Source: an uncultured Schlesneria sp. (lineage in GTDB: Bacteria; Planctomycetota; Planctomycetia; Planctomycetales; Planctomycetaceae). From it: DNA of 64,000 nucleotides. The stretch is taken from NCBI GenBank assembly GCA_903840265.1, contig CAIMFH010000180.1:1-64000 (forward strand), given 5' to 3'. Of this stretch, positions 1 through 8,557 are shown in pieces. The stretch's first letter is position 1. Every line of letters starts with the position of its first letter. The notes below the pieces were generated by a model that did no database searches, had not been told where the DNA came from, and saw only the letters and a list, made by a program, of their open reading frames with translations. Position numbers and translations under genes: made by a program.

Positions 1-51
1 GGCGTATCTCCTCAAGCCACCCAAGGCCCCGAGCCGATCCCATTCCCAGGC

Positions 52-852
52 TCACCCGGAGCCCCAACTTGTAAATATCCCCTTACCTCGCGCCGCCATT
101 TTCCCCCGGAAAGCGCCGCCATTTTCAACCGGGCTTAACAATGGCGCGGGCACCACGATTGTCGGATCTTTGTAGGGACGTTGGCCGTTGTTGAGGCAGT
201 CGTGACAGCGATTCAGATGCAAATCCATGAACGCCAATACTTCCTCGTTCACATCGCATGCAGAGAGGTCGAACCTCCGAAACGCCACAACGCTGTCAAT
301 CGTGACCAAATTCAAGCTTGCGGCATCGATCGATTGAGATTTGGCACTGGTTAAACTCAAGACTGTACCAAGCAGCGCACCCGCATCTTTAATGGTGTTA
401 TCAACCGCTTTATAGTTCGCAGAGTGCAAATAGCCATATCCGGCACTTGAGCCAGGTGTCGTTGATCCATCAGGGAAAACCTCGGGCTGCCCCTGAGAAG
501 TTGGGCCAAATCCAAACCCGTATGCACCTTGCCCGGAAATTACTTTGACCGGGTCGACTAGAAACATTTTTTCCGTGTATTTGAGCTGTGCTTCCACTCG
601 CAGGTCTGGCCGTTTCAGCTTTACCACTTGCAATGAATTAGATTCCGGATCATGCGCGGCGTAGAGTGTTTCCACAATTTGAATTTCAAGGTGCGATGGC
701 ACCTTGAGCATGACAGGAATGCCTTTCAGATTTGTACAAGGATCCTCGTGTAAGCTGTCGTCTTCGGCGCGAGTCCACATGCTGGTTCGAATGGACGAGC
801 AACCGGTCAAAACCAGTGGCAGAAGAAGGGCAATCCAATACCTCATTTTCAA
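52..852 (-). CDS. Hypothetical lipoprotein
   Basis: The 266-aa product starts with a short basic n-region, a hydrophobic stretch and a lipobox (LVLTGC, Cys about residue 18), so it should be a lipid-anchored envelope protein. The mature part has a Gly/Tyr/Phe-rich patch near residues 109-145 (GAYGFGFG, AGYGYLH), a helical Ala/Ser/Leu stretch, and a CxxC-type pair (NRCHDC) near residue 217. I recognise no family. An in-frame ATG two codons downstream (846) is an equally possible start. The gene is complete; its stop is 52 nt inside the window edge. No operon partner is visible: about 700 nt of non-coding sequence lies upstream. Confidence 0.75.
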   Translation of the reverse strand: MKMRYWIALLLPLVLTGCSSIRTSMWTRAEDDSLHEDPCTNLKGIPVMLKVPSHLEIQIVETLYAAHDPESNSLQVVKLKRPDLRVEAQLKYTEKMFLVDPVKVISGQGAYGFGFGPTSQGQPEVFPDGSTTPGSSAGYGYLHSANYKAVDNTIKDAGALLGTVLSLTSAKSQSIDAASLNLVTIDSVVAFRRFDLSACDVNEEVLAFMDLHLNRCHDCLNNGQRPYKDPTIVVPAPLLSPVENGGAFRGKMAARGKGIFTSWGSG

Positions 853-1553
853 TCTTCCCTGATCTAATGTGTCGACGAATGGTTTCGATCAACGGTTTAT
901 AGAGAAATGACTATCGTTGCAGGTGTGGTTAAAACATCGTCAGGTGAAATCTACGCGGCATAGTCAAAACGAACTGAGGCGTATTGCAATGAAACAGTGT
1001 TGATTGTTGGGTAACTTGGATAAAGTATGTGCTTGCGTCACAAATGCACACGCGAAATCTGTCAATGAAAATGATGCCGTTCCAGGTAGGGTTTTACGCG
1101 GCATTCAGCAGATGAGCAGTGAGGAGAAGCGTTGTGAACCATACTTCGGCGATATTTGCCAATGCGGAAGGCCTCGGAGAAATGTGGGCGACACTCCGTG
1201 TTGAACTAAGACCTCAGCAATCGCAACCAGTCGAACCGGTTGGCACGGTTTCTAAACCCCTCAAAGTCAATTAGCTGTGCCACTTGTTAGCCGCTTCTGT
1301 TTGGACCAGAGTCAAGGGTAACAGGTGTTCGGGACATGGGTGACACATTGCTCCTACTCTGAAATGGGGGTGGAAGCGACGGAGTGAGCGGAGCGATCGG
1401 AGCGATCGGCTCTTCAGGTCTCAAGACTCTTTGTGGGGCTCGTGACCCAGCTTTCAGATGTCGGGTTGGGTGAACGGCCGGCCCCTTGGGCTGAAAGGCC
1501 TCACTTTGCTTTGTTGAGCACGCCCTGACCTACCTCATGTCTCTGGCCATCGT
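853..1553. other. Long intergenic stretch with repeat fragments
   Basis: I see no convincing gene here. A 66-codon plus-strand open frame near 1004-1204 has no clear ribosome-binding site and an unremarkable composition, so I leave it out. The segment holds one arm of the 58-nt inverted repeat (1291-1348), a short tandem of GGAGCGATC units near 1390-1409, and a GGCC-rich motif at 1479-1508 that recurs near 11209-11303. Confidence 0.6.
1291..1348 (+). repeat. Left arm of 58-nt inverted repeat
   Basis: This arm matches the reverse complement of 5093-5151. The best-conserved core is GGTAACAGGTGTTCGG followed by GACATGGGTGACAC, which reads GGTAACAGGCGTTCGG and GACATAGGTGACAC in the other arm; the outer CCGCTT end is also shared. 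The arms are imperfect and about 3.7 kb apart. They look like ends or flanks of a mobile element, but no transposase lies between them and I cannot name the family. Confidence 0.65.
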
Positions 1554-1778
1554 CTAACGCGTATCGAGTAGTCGCTGCAATGCGTCGACCATAGCGTTGC
1601 GTTCGGAGTCCGATAGTTCAGCAGTGTTTTTGATCGTTTCGATCTTGGTCAGTATGAAACCCCGTTGCGCCTCCGGATCGCGGGGGGCTTGTCCACTGAG
1701 TTGTTCGATCCGGTCTCGGATGTCTCTAGACAATGCATCCTGGTCTGGGTTTAGACTATTCGGACGTGTCTGGCGCAT
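1554..1778 (-). CDS. Small hypothetical protein with an APRD motif
   Basis: I chose the ATG at 1778 because GGAG sits six bases upstream of it; the open frame could extend to 1862 but that start lacks such a site. The 74-aa product is charged and helical. Its segment DIRDRIEQLSGQAPRD followed by ILTKIETIKNT resembles the N-terminal part of the 322-aa neighbour (DVRAHFASLSKAAPRD, VRSKIHILETQT), which suggests a shared module. Function is unknown. It lies inside the region bracketed by the 58-nt inverted repeat and is probably co-transcribed with the two larger genes upstream of it. Confidence 0.6.
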   Translation of the reverse strand: MRQTRPNSLNPDQDALSRDIRDRIEQLSGQAPRDPEAQRGFILTKIETIKNTAELSDSERNAMVDALQRLLDTR

Positions 1779-1980
1779 GACTATCTCCGTCTCAATCAGG
1801 CCTTCATGGGTTGCGGGTAAGTTCTTTTCGCTGTCGACTGAAGCTTCGTCGAAGGCATGCATCAGTCAATGTGATAGTACTTCCACAACTGTCTACCGTC
1901 GGCCGCCTCTCTGTCATCTGGATTGTAGTCACAGAGAATCGGCTGTGATTTGGTGTACAGCTTCAAGAGGCAGTGGGAGC

Positions 1981-2949
1981 CTAATGGACCGCAAAGCTGT
2001 AGTTCGCGTCGAGAAAAATCTGACGAAATCCCAACCCGTCGTCGCGAAGTGTGGTTTGTTCGGGCGATAACAACGACCAGTCATTCCAGTTGTCGATCGA
2101 GTCACTCGACTGCACATAGGTGTCGAGGAACCCGAGTTCGTTGGTATTGGCAAAAGAATCCTGAAACGTCTCGACAATCGGCCCCCATGTTCCAACGTCG
2201 GATTGCTTCTGATCTGCTTCCGAAGCGATGTATTCGTAACTGTAGACCCAGTCGTACCGATCAAGCTTGTAGTTGTAGAGCCAAACATTATTCATCCAGA
2301 TGCGATCCGACGTCTGGGTTGTTTGATTTTGTACGGTGAGGACTTGATATGACGTTCCATGTGCGGTCTTTGAAGTAAAATAGTCGCTGAGATTCGCGAA
2401 TTCGAGATTCGTCTGCCAGCGGTCGCATTCGGCACGAGCCCAGTCGTACACCATGAACCGTGACTCGTCTTGGCCTTTGTAATAAATGAATGCTTCGACG
2501 CCTTTTGCGGACCGGTTCGTGGCTGTCAAGTAAAGCCAGCAGGACACGTTCCCACCAGGTTTTGGTGGAGCGATCACGTCAACCAGGATTGCAGTGCCGG
2601 CGATGAACTGTGATCGGAAGGTCTCTTCATAGAAAACACCATAGCCAACTCCACCTGGAACGGGCGGCGCTTCTTCGTCTGTTGTTGCTCGAGCAACAAG
2701 TGATCGCAATTGGTTTGTGGTGCTGGCCGTGTGAAGGGAGTTCAGTCCTGTCTGCGTTTCCAAGATGTGGATCTTGCTGCGCACGAACGCCTCTTCGAAC
2801 GCTCGGTCTCGGGGAGCGGCTTTCGATAGCGATGCAAAGTGAGCTCGCACATCGGCGGTAGAAGCATTATGGCTCATGCTAGGATCTGAGAACTGGGCAG
2901 TTGTTGTCGTTCTATTGGGCGATGGATGTAAGCTCGATTCGTTGGCCAT
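1981..2949 (-). CDS. Hypothetical protein, orphan island gene
   Basis: The 322-aa product has no signal peptide or membrane segment. AAGGGACC lies a few bases before the ATG. The first 60 residues are Ser/Thr-rich, then comes the APRD helical module (about residues 33-75) shared with the 74-aa protein downstream. The rest is rich in Tyr, Trp and Asn and predicted by eye to be beta-rich (for example WMNNVWLYNYKLDRYDWVYSY), as in carbohydrate-binding or structural proteins. I recognise no family and assign no function. It lies about 70 nt downstream of the 465-aa gene on the same strand, so the two are probably one transcription unit. Confidence 0.7.
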   Translation of the reverse strand: MANESSLHPSPNRTTTTAQFSDPSMSHNASTADVRAHFASLSKAAPRDRAFEEAFVRSKIHILETQTGLNSLHTASTTNQLRSLVARATTDEEAPPVPGGVGYGVFYEETFRSQFIAGTAILVDVIAPPKPGGNVSCWLYLTATNRSAKGVEAFIYYKGQDESRFMVYDWARAECDRWQTNLEFANLSDYFTSKTAHGTSYQVLTVQNQTTQTSDRIWMNNVWLYNYKLDRYDWVYSYEYIASEADQKQSDVGTWGPIVETFQDSFANTNELGFLDTYVQSSDSIDNWNDWSLLSPEQTTLRDDGLGFRQIFLDANYSFAVH

Positions 2950-3020
2950 GAAGGTCCCTTTCGAAGTGATTTTAGTTCAGACTATTCGATCGTAGTTGTG
3001 ACTGGGTCGGAATCTTGCGA

Positions 3021-4418
3021 TTACGTCGGGCAGAGGTCTTTGATGACCGTGAAGTTTGATCGGAAGCCGTGAACGTCATCCAGCCAGGCGAAGTTGAGGC
3101 CTGAGCCTTCCAGGAGTGGGCTGGGGACATCGCTGTTGGGAGTTTGGCCTGCCAGGTGCGAGTTGAGGGTCTCGATCATGATCTGCCAGTGGGTCTTGGT
3201 TGGATCCAGTTCCGTCAGGCCGGTTAAGTCTTTGACGACTTGGTCTGCGTCGAGGGCTTGGTTCGTGTTGTGAGAGAGGGTCGCGGCGAAGTCGGCGGTG
3301 TGGATGTCTTCGGCGGCCAATCCGAACCCGCCTCCTCCGTCAACGAGGTAAGCGCCGTACCTGAACAGGGCCTCGAGAAAGATGCGTACGATCGGGGGAA
3401 GATCTGGATTCGTGAGAACTCCCTGAGTTCCATGCTGGATTCCATCGCGGCCATAAAGATTCCCGTCATTGAGAGCAATCCGCTGACCGGCAGCCAGTGC
3501 GTTCGAATCGGGGGTGAAATGAGACGTCTCCGTTCGAGATGCCGGATAGACCCAGTTCGGGCTATTTTCAGCCGGAGTTGCCGAGTAGCGGAGTCGTGGC
3601 AGGCAGAAGATCAGCGGGTGGTCGATCTTGGAGTTGACTCCCAGTGAGAAGTCTTCGGGCAGGATCAACCCACCGAGATAGGGGAGGCCACTTGCTCGTG
3701 CGCTGGCTGTTGGATCAGCTTCAGAGTGTCGCGCTCCCACTCCAAGCGTGGCGTAGCCAGTGACCGAACCCGCTGTCAGCATACTCATGCCGACGTGTTC
3801 ATTTTCCTCGGAGTTGTCGGGTGCATCGGGGGTTGGGGTGACCTGCCAGAAGTCGTATTCGATCTTGGTTTGAGAATCGAACAGAATGATTGTGCCATCG
3901 GGTACTTCGTCGGGCTCGGCTCCAGAAGGACGGATCGGGCCGGCAGGTTGTGGAACATTGAGCGCCTTCCAACCTTCTATGTTATTTCCCGACCGTGGAA
4001 ACCAGGGGGGCTCGAACGAGGGAAGAGCATAGGGGGACATGGGGAGATCGACCGTGGCTAGGCGGTCACCATCACGCCGCACGGGATAGATTGGAAATGA
4101 GAATTCATCGTAGTTGACGAACGGAAATTGTGCGAAGCCGCCGCCATTTTGTAGTGCCTGCTCGGCACGCGAGATTTTGTGAGTGGTGATCTCAAATTTT
4201 TTGGAAGTCTGTTGACCGGCCTGAATCAGTTCCTGAAGCGTCCGACGAAGGTCGGCCAGCGATTCCTCGCTGTATTCGCAGAGGATCTTGTATGTCGCGC
4301 AAGCCTGCTGTTGATTGTTATCTGCCGTCTTGCCAACAAAAGTGCGCCAGGGGCCATTCGGGACATCGAAGAGTGGTAGATCGAACTGGAAGGGGCGTGG
4401 AAACTGTGGATCTGCCAT
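3021..4418 (-). CDS. Hypothetical protein of orphan island
   Basis: I set the start at 4418, where GGAAAGGC precedes ATG at good spacing; the frame is open six codons further. The 465-aa product has no signal peptide. It begins with a Pro/Phe-rich segment, has a helical stretch with Glu/Lys/Gln (about residues 45-90), and then a region with ASGLPYLGGLILPE, KIDHPLIFCLP, a PASR motif and ALFRYGAYLVDGGGG. From memory, that order of motifs (small-residue ASG-P, an IxH-x-L strand, PA-x-R and YGAYxVD) also occurs in secreted actinobacterial proteins of unknown function, so a shared fold is possible. It is the first gene of the minus-strand island. Confidence 0.7.
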   Translation of the reverse strand: MADPQFPRPFQFDLPLFDVPNGPWRTFVGKTADNNQQQACATYKILCEYSEESLADLRRTLQELIQAGQQTSKKFEITTHKISRAEQALQNGGGFAQFPFVNYDEFSFPIYPVRRDGDRLATVDLPMSPYALPSFEPPWFPRSGNNIEGWKALNVPQPAGPIRPSGAEPDEVPDGTIILFDSQTKIEYDFWQVTPTPDAPDNSEENEHVGMSMLTAGSVTGYATLGVGARHSEADPTASARASGLPYLGGLILPEDFSLGVNSKIDHPLIFCLPRLRYSATPAENSPNWVYPASRTETSHFTPDSNALAAGQRIALNDGNLYGRDGIQHGTQGVLTNPDLPPIVRIFLEALFRYGAYLVDGGGGFGLAAEDIHTADFAATLSHNTNQALDADQVVKDLTGLTELDPTKTHWQIMIETLNSHLAGQTPNSDVPSPLLEGSGLNFAWLDDVHGFRSNFTVIKDLCPT

Positions 4419-4472
4419 TCGCGAAAGCCTTTCCAATCAAGTTGGGCCTGCGTTGAGTTGCTGCTGCTGCTA

Positions 4473-4820
4473 CTACTTTATCGCGGCGATTGGCTGTGCC
4501 TGACGATAGAAGATGTTGATCTCGCCTTCGGTTGGCGAGTCGTTAACGACGGCGACGTGCTCTCCAAATGCTGTAATATAGCATTGGCGGTTCCATGGTT
4601 GCGGTGGGAAAGCCATGTCGGCCTGGATTTTGATTGCCTTAAACGCCGTGGATCTCGGGCGGACCATTGGTCGCCGCTGGTGCATTGGACCATGACGAGG
4701 GCGACCATTCCGGTTTGGGGATTGACCGACAAGTCGGTGCCGTAGGCTCCATCGTGGCCGAACATGCCGTTGCGGAGGTGGTAGGCGGGGTGGCACGACT
4801 TGACTTCGGGGGTGGTTTTG
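4473..4820 (-). pseudogene. Remnant of a serine hydrolase (beta-lactamase family) C-terminus
   Basis: On the minus strand, about 4640-4820 encodes AYHLRNGMFGHDGAYGTDLSV followed by NPQTGMVALVMVQ. This fits the C-terminal HxG segment of class C beta-lactamase-type hydrolases; the intact gene at 40128 has FGHGGAHATNMNV in the same place. The frame then degenerates, while an adjacent minus frame continues coherently from about 4652 to 4473 (KIQADMAF, FGEHVAVVND, NIFYRQAQP). The simplest reading is a frameshifted, N-terminally truncated gene. A fusion of two unrelated fragments cannot be excluded. No SxxK active-site region is found upstream. Confidence 0.6.
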
Positions 4821-5563
4821 CCTGGCTGTTCAGGCGGAGCTTTGATACAGCCTAAACAAGAGGGAAAAAAGCGGGAAGTTCCGTCGATGATTATCGCAGC
4901 TTCTCCGACCATCGGATGAACGCTGTGACGCGATTGGAATCCGACGAGAGTAGGACCAAGCCTCAGCATTAGTGCGGCTCACTTGGGATGTTAGGTAGGT
5001 AGACGTGGGTCGCGATCGCACGGCCACGGTTGTTTCCACCTTCCAGGGCATCGCATGGCCTCCGATTTCGAAATGCCATACGATAACCCCATGGTGTCAC
5101 CTATGTCTCCGAACGCCTGTTACCTATGTCTCCAGTCTATACACAAAGCGGCCAAGCAGTGGCACGGCACATTGACTTCCGATGGTCATGCGATGCCACT
5201 CCTGCCCGTTCACAAGACCGGCTTTTGGAAAGCAGCTTGATTCGTCGTGTCGTTACGAGGAATGATGCGACTTAACCGAAATCGCACCGGGGTTTCGCGA
5301 AGCGTTCCAACCGGCGGCCACCCGCCGGTCGCAGCTTTGTCACACCACAATCTTAAGGGAATCTTAACCGATTCTTCCATAAGGTGCTGTGGTTCCTCGC
5401 GCGGACAGACATCGAGCGCCAGGGGCGGTATGGTGTATTCCGTCGAGTTTTCTGCCTGGTGACGGAGGCCTGCCAATGGAGTGGAATTGGCGGTCAGCCA
5501 GGTTCGTTGTCGAAATCAATTTCGATTGACCGCTCATAGCGGTTGTCGAGTGAGAGAGGTCTT
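4821..5563. other. Decayed region, repeat arm and leader of the PQQ-like gene
   Basis: Minus-strand frames between 4830 and 5060 show short coding-like runs (for example HPMVGEAAIIIDGTSRFF and GGNNRGRAIATHVYLPN) broken by stops and frame changes, as in decayed sequence. The right arm of the 58-nt inverted repeat is at 5093-5151. A GC hairpin (GGCGG-CC-ACCCGCC type) lies near 5310-5330. The last 100 nt should carry the promoter of the gene at 5564, but I see no clear consensus boxes. Confidence 0.5.
5093..5151 (-). repeat. Right arm of 58-nt inverted repeat
   Basis: Read on the minus strand this segment aligns with 1291-1348 over its whole length, with roughly three quarters of positions matching and a near-perfect core around GGTAACAGG and GGTGACAC. 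Within the arm the motif TACCTATGTCTCC / CACCTATGTCTCC is itself repeated in direct orientation, about 28 nt apart. It lies just outside the decayed hydrolase fragment and closes the orphan-gene island. Confidence 0.65.
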
Positions 5564-6811
5564 ATGAACAAGTTGATTCTGTCTGTGGCCGGTTCCCTGT
5601 TGTGTTTGACATCGTTCGCCTTGGCGGACAACTGGCCGCACTGGCGTGGGGAAGCGGGGAACGGCGTTTCCACGACTGCGAAGCCGCCGACTCACTGGAG
5701 CCTTAAGAAGAACGTCAAATGGAAAGTGGCGGTGCCCGGATCGGGTTCGAGTTCGCCCGTGATCTGGGAGGATCGCGTGTTCGTCACGACGGCTGTGGAA
5801 TCGCGCGGGAGCAAGGGGCTGCAGTTTAAGATCATTTGCTACGATCGCAGGAACGGTACCGTCCAGTGGCAGAATACGGCTGTCATCGCGACGCCTCATC
5901 AGGGAACTCACACCACCAATGGATATGCTTCGGCGTCTCCGTGTACTGATGGGGAGCGCGTGTACGCTCACTTCGGTTCGCGCGGACTGTTCTGCTATTC
6001 GATCGACGGCGAACTGAAATGGAAGCGCACCGACTTTCCGGCGATGAAGACCAGGAATGATTTCGGCGAGGGGAGTTCACCCACGCTGGAAGGGGACAAG
6101 ATCATTGTTCCGTGGGATCATGAGGGAGAATCGTATCTGTATGCGTTGGATAAGTTGACCGGCAAGGACATTTGGAAGACGCCGCGCGATTCGGCGACGT
6201 GCTGGTCGACACCGCTGGTGGTGGAACATGCAGGCCACAAGCAAATCGTGATGAACGGGCAGAAGATCGCTCGCGCTTACGACCTGGAAACGGGCAAGGA
6301 GCTATGGCACTGCGGCGGCCAGACCGAACGGCCGGCCGCTTCTCCTGTGGCGGCCGATGGAGTTGTTTACGTCGGCAGCGGTTTTCGCGGTGCGTACCTG
6401 GGAGCGATGAAACTAGACGGTCAAGGAGACATCAAGGGGACGAAGAGTGTGGCTTGGGAGATCGACAAAGACACGCCCGACGTCGGGTCGTTGCTGCTGA
6501 CCTCGGGAAGAATCTATTACTACAAGGATAAGGCGGGGGTCCTGACGTGTGTCGATGCGGCCACAGGCGAGCGTCAGTTTGGTCCGGTGCGAGTTCCCGG
6601 ACTGCAGGTGATCTACGCGTCACCGGTTGCGGCGGGCGGATACATCTATCTCACTGACCGTAACGGGACGACAGTGGTGATTAAGGACTCGGCGAAGTTC
6701 GAGGTCGTGGCGACGAATTCCGTCGAGGAAACGGTCGATGCGACACCGGCGCCGGTCGATCGAGAATTGTTCATTCGTGGTGCGAAGCATCTGTTTTGTA
6801 TCTCGGAGTGA
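5564..6811 (+). CDS. Secreted PQQ-like beta-propeller protein
   Basis: I chose the ATG at 5564 because GAGAGAGGT lies just before it and a signal peptide follows directly (KLILSVAGSLLCLTSFALA). The 415-aa product has the repeated pattern of PQQ-like beta-propeller blades: WPHWRGEAGNG at the mature N-terminus, then recurring segments such as YDRRNGTVQW, LDKLTGKDIW, YDLETGKELW and VDAATGERQF at roughly 45-60-residue intervals. Such propellers in planctomycetes are usually periplasmic and of uncertain substrate; homology to quinoproteins or BamB does not prove that PQQ is bound. It stands alone and converges on the Sel1 gene. Confidence 0.9.
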   Translation: MNKLILSVAGSLLCLTSFALADNWPHWRGEAGNGVSTTAKPPTHWSLKKNVKWKVAVPGSGSSSPVIWEDRVFVTTAVESRGSKGLQFKIICYDRRNGTVQWQNTAVIATPHQGTHTTNGYASASPCTDGERVYAHFGSRGLFCYSIDGELKWKRTDFPAMKTRNDFGEGSSPTLEGDKIIVPWDHEGESYLYALDKLTGKDIWKTPRDSATCWSTPLVVEHAGHKQIVMNGQKIARAYDLETGKELWHCGGQTERPAASPVAADGVVYVGSGFRGAYLGAMKLDGQGDIKGTKSVAWEIDKDTPDVGSLLLTSGRIYYYKDKAGVLTCVDAATGERQFGPVRVPGLQVIYASPVAAGGYIYLTDRNGTTVVIKDSAKFEVVATNSVEETVDATPAPVDRELFIRGAKHLFCISE

Positions 6812-6891
6812 GCTGTCGGAAATGAGCATCGTCGTGAGGACACTGTCTGATGGGGCAAGAGTGTAGGCTCGTTCTACGTACTGCATCTGTG

Positions 6892-7440
6892 TCACTTCTC
6901 TGGTGTTTGCAGTCGCCTTTTTGCCCAGGCGTCTGCGGCCTTTTTTCCTAGCTGGACTTCTCGTTTCCCAATTTGCTCTTTCATTTGATTGAAATTCTCA
7001 TTGGCGGTCTCGCTCCCGAGCGATGCAGCGCACAGCGCCCATTTAATGGCCAGAATGTCGTTCCCGGGCGCAAGTTTGCCCATGTAATAGATCCCAGCCA
7101 ATCGGTTCATCGCTCTGATTTTGCCGAGTTCCGCTGCGATCGTGAGATACATGACTGCTTTCTGCGAGTTCTGTTTGACGGGGCCTCCGTCTTGATGAAT
7201 TGCACCCAGGTTGTAGTAGGCGATCACGTTTCCACCCGCACTCGACATTTCCAGCCATTTGACTCCGTCGGCGTTGTTGGCCTTGTCCTCGTCTGACAGA
7301 TAGGCCAGGCCGACAGTGAGCATCGCATCGAAATCGCCAGCTTCGGCGTCCATCATGTCTTTCGCAAGGTCACTCGCCGTGACCTGAACCGCAGACATCG
7401 CCTGCATAAAGAGTAAGAGAATCGCGAAACGGATATTCAT
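6892..7440 (-). CDS. Secreted Sel1-like repeat protein
   Basis: The 182-aa product has a signal peptide (FAILLLFMQAMSAVQVTA). It contains Sel1-type helical repeats: DAMLTVGLAYLSD, VIAYYNLGAIHQDGG, RAMNRLAGIYYMG and a further degenerate unit with AIKWALCAASLG. Sel1 repeats are TPR-like scaffolds for protein-protein contacts, here in the periplasm. The C-terminus is basic (AWAKRRLQ). It is a single gene convergent with the PQQ-like gene; nothing nearby identifies its partner. Confidence 0.88.
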   Translation of the reverse strand: MNIRFAILLLFMQAMSAVQVTASDLAKDMMDAEAGDFDAMLTVGLAYLSDEDKANNADGVKWLEMSSAGGNVIAYYNLGAIHQDGGPVKQNSQKAVMYLTIAAELGKIRAMNRLAGIYYMGKLAPGNDILAIKWALCAASLGSETANENFNQMKEQIGKREVQLGKKAADAWAKRRLQTPEK

Positions 7441-7718
7441 GTCACCTGCCTAAAGAAGTGAGATGCCTGGATGTGTGCGGGTACAGTATTGAAGGTCGAT
7501 TCGCTAGTTGTCAATTACTTTAGAATCCAGTTTTGCAGTTGGTGCCATAACGAGGCACAACGAGAATCGCCTCTTTGCGGCGAGTTGTAACAGCTACATG
7601 ACCATGCGTGATTCTGCTCGCAGATTAGTTGTCTATTCATTCGGCAGCGGGCCGCAACATGACTAGACTATTTGCAAATCGCCGTTTCGTTATTTAACCC
7701 CGGTCTGGAGTTCGAATC

Positions 7719-8519
7719 GTGCGATGGAACTATTTGGTTTACCTCGTCGTGGTGGCGAGTTCTGTCGTCAGTGCCGCGGAACCTGATCTGCGAGAGATCG
7801 CGCTCGATTCGGTGAAGGACTATGTCGTTGAACGTCCAGGGTCAGCAGACGGCGAGTTCGTCAGAGTCGAACAGCCGATCATTCGGTTCACGACGACGGG
7901 GATCGATGAGGCGGATATCTTCCTGTGGACACAGCAAGGGCGCCCCGCGCTGGTGGGGCAGGTGTTTCGGCTGAAGAATGTGGAAGGGGGCTTGTGGCTG
8001 CATGAATTTCAATCGCTGAGCAGCGGACCGTTCACTCTGCGCCGCGAGGGCAAAGAATTATGGAGTCCGAAAACTGAAGGGGTGAAGTGGCGAACTCTGA
8101 AAACTGATCTGGTCCCGTCGGACTCGGCGCGCGTGCGTCTGACACAGTTCAAGCAATTGGCTCGTGACTTTACCGGTGTCGAACAGACACCGGGCGTCGG
8201 CAATGGGGACGAGTTGAAGAACTTTGGGCTGACCTTGAAGCCCAAAGAGGCTTATCGCTATCAGTCGAAAGCCGACGATGTGCTGGACGGTATCGTGTTC
8301 TGGTTTACTCAGGAAGAGAACACCGATCCCGAACTGCTGTTGCTGATCGAAGCAGTCTCGAAAGGGAAGGAGAGTTCCTGGCAATATACTCTGGGTCGAC
8401 TGACTTGCTGGCCCATGCAGATCGATTACAAGGGGGTTCGGGTTGCCGATTTGCCGAACATGCTGAACAAGTCCATTAAGTCCGAACCGTATCACATCTG
8501 GCGACCGGCGATTCCGTGA
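7719..8519 (+). CDS. Secreted hypothetical protein
   Basis: The start is GTG at 7719: GGAG lies eight bases upstream and the first ATG (7723) is out of frame. The 266-aa product has a signal peptide (YLVYLVVVASSVVSA). The mature part is beta-rich with charged loops and no cysteines that suggest a cofactor site. A segment near residues 70-110 (FLWTQQGRPALVGQVFRLKN) recurs in similar form near residues 193-200 (VFWFTQEENTDPE), which may point to two related halves. I do not recognise the family. The following membrane-protein gene starts only about 40 nt downstream, so they are likely co-transcribed. Confidence 0.75.
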   Translation: MRWNYLVYLVVVASSVVSAAEPDLREIALDSVKDYVVERPGSADGEFVRVEQPIIRFTTTGIDEADIFLWTQQGRPALVGQVFRLKNVEGGLWLHEFQSLSSGPFTLRREGKELWSPKTEGVKWRTLKTDLVPSDSARVRLTQFKQLARDFTGVEQTPGVGNGDELKNFGLTLKPKEAYRYQSKADDVLDGIVFWFTQEENTDPELLLLIEAVSKGKESSWQYTLGRLTCWPMQIDYKGVRVADLPNMLNKSIKSEPYHIWRPAIP

Positions 8520-8557
8520 TCGAGATCGGAAACGGCGTCGCAACCGGACCGCTCACC

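Noticed and set aside
1004-1204. 66-codon plus-strand open frame
   Set aside because: No convincing ribosome-binding site, no recognisable protein, and it lies in a repeat-rich intergenic region.
1597-2070. Plus-strand frames opposite the island genes
   Set aside because: They are antisense shadows of the minus-strand genes with Arg/Ser-rich, low-quality translations.
5055-5240. 61-codon plus-strand open frame
   Set aside because: It overlaps the right arm of the 58-nt inverted repeat and has no defended start.
7690-7725. GTTCGAATC motif resembling a tRNA T-arm
   Set aside because: No matching acceptor, D or anticodon stems can be formed around it; it is the leader and start of the gene at 7719.
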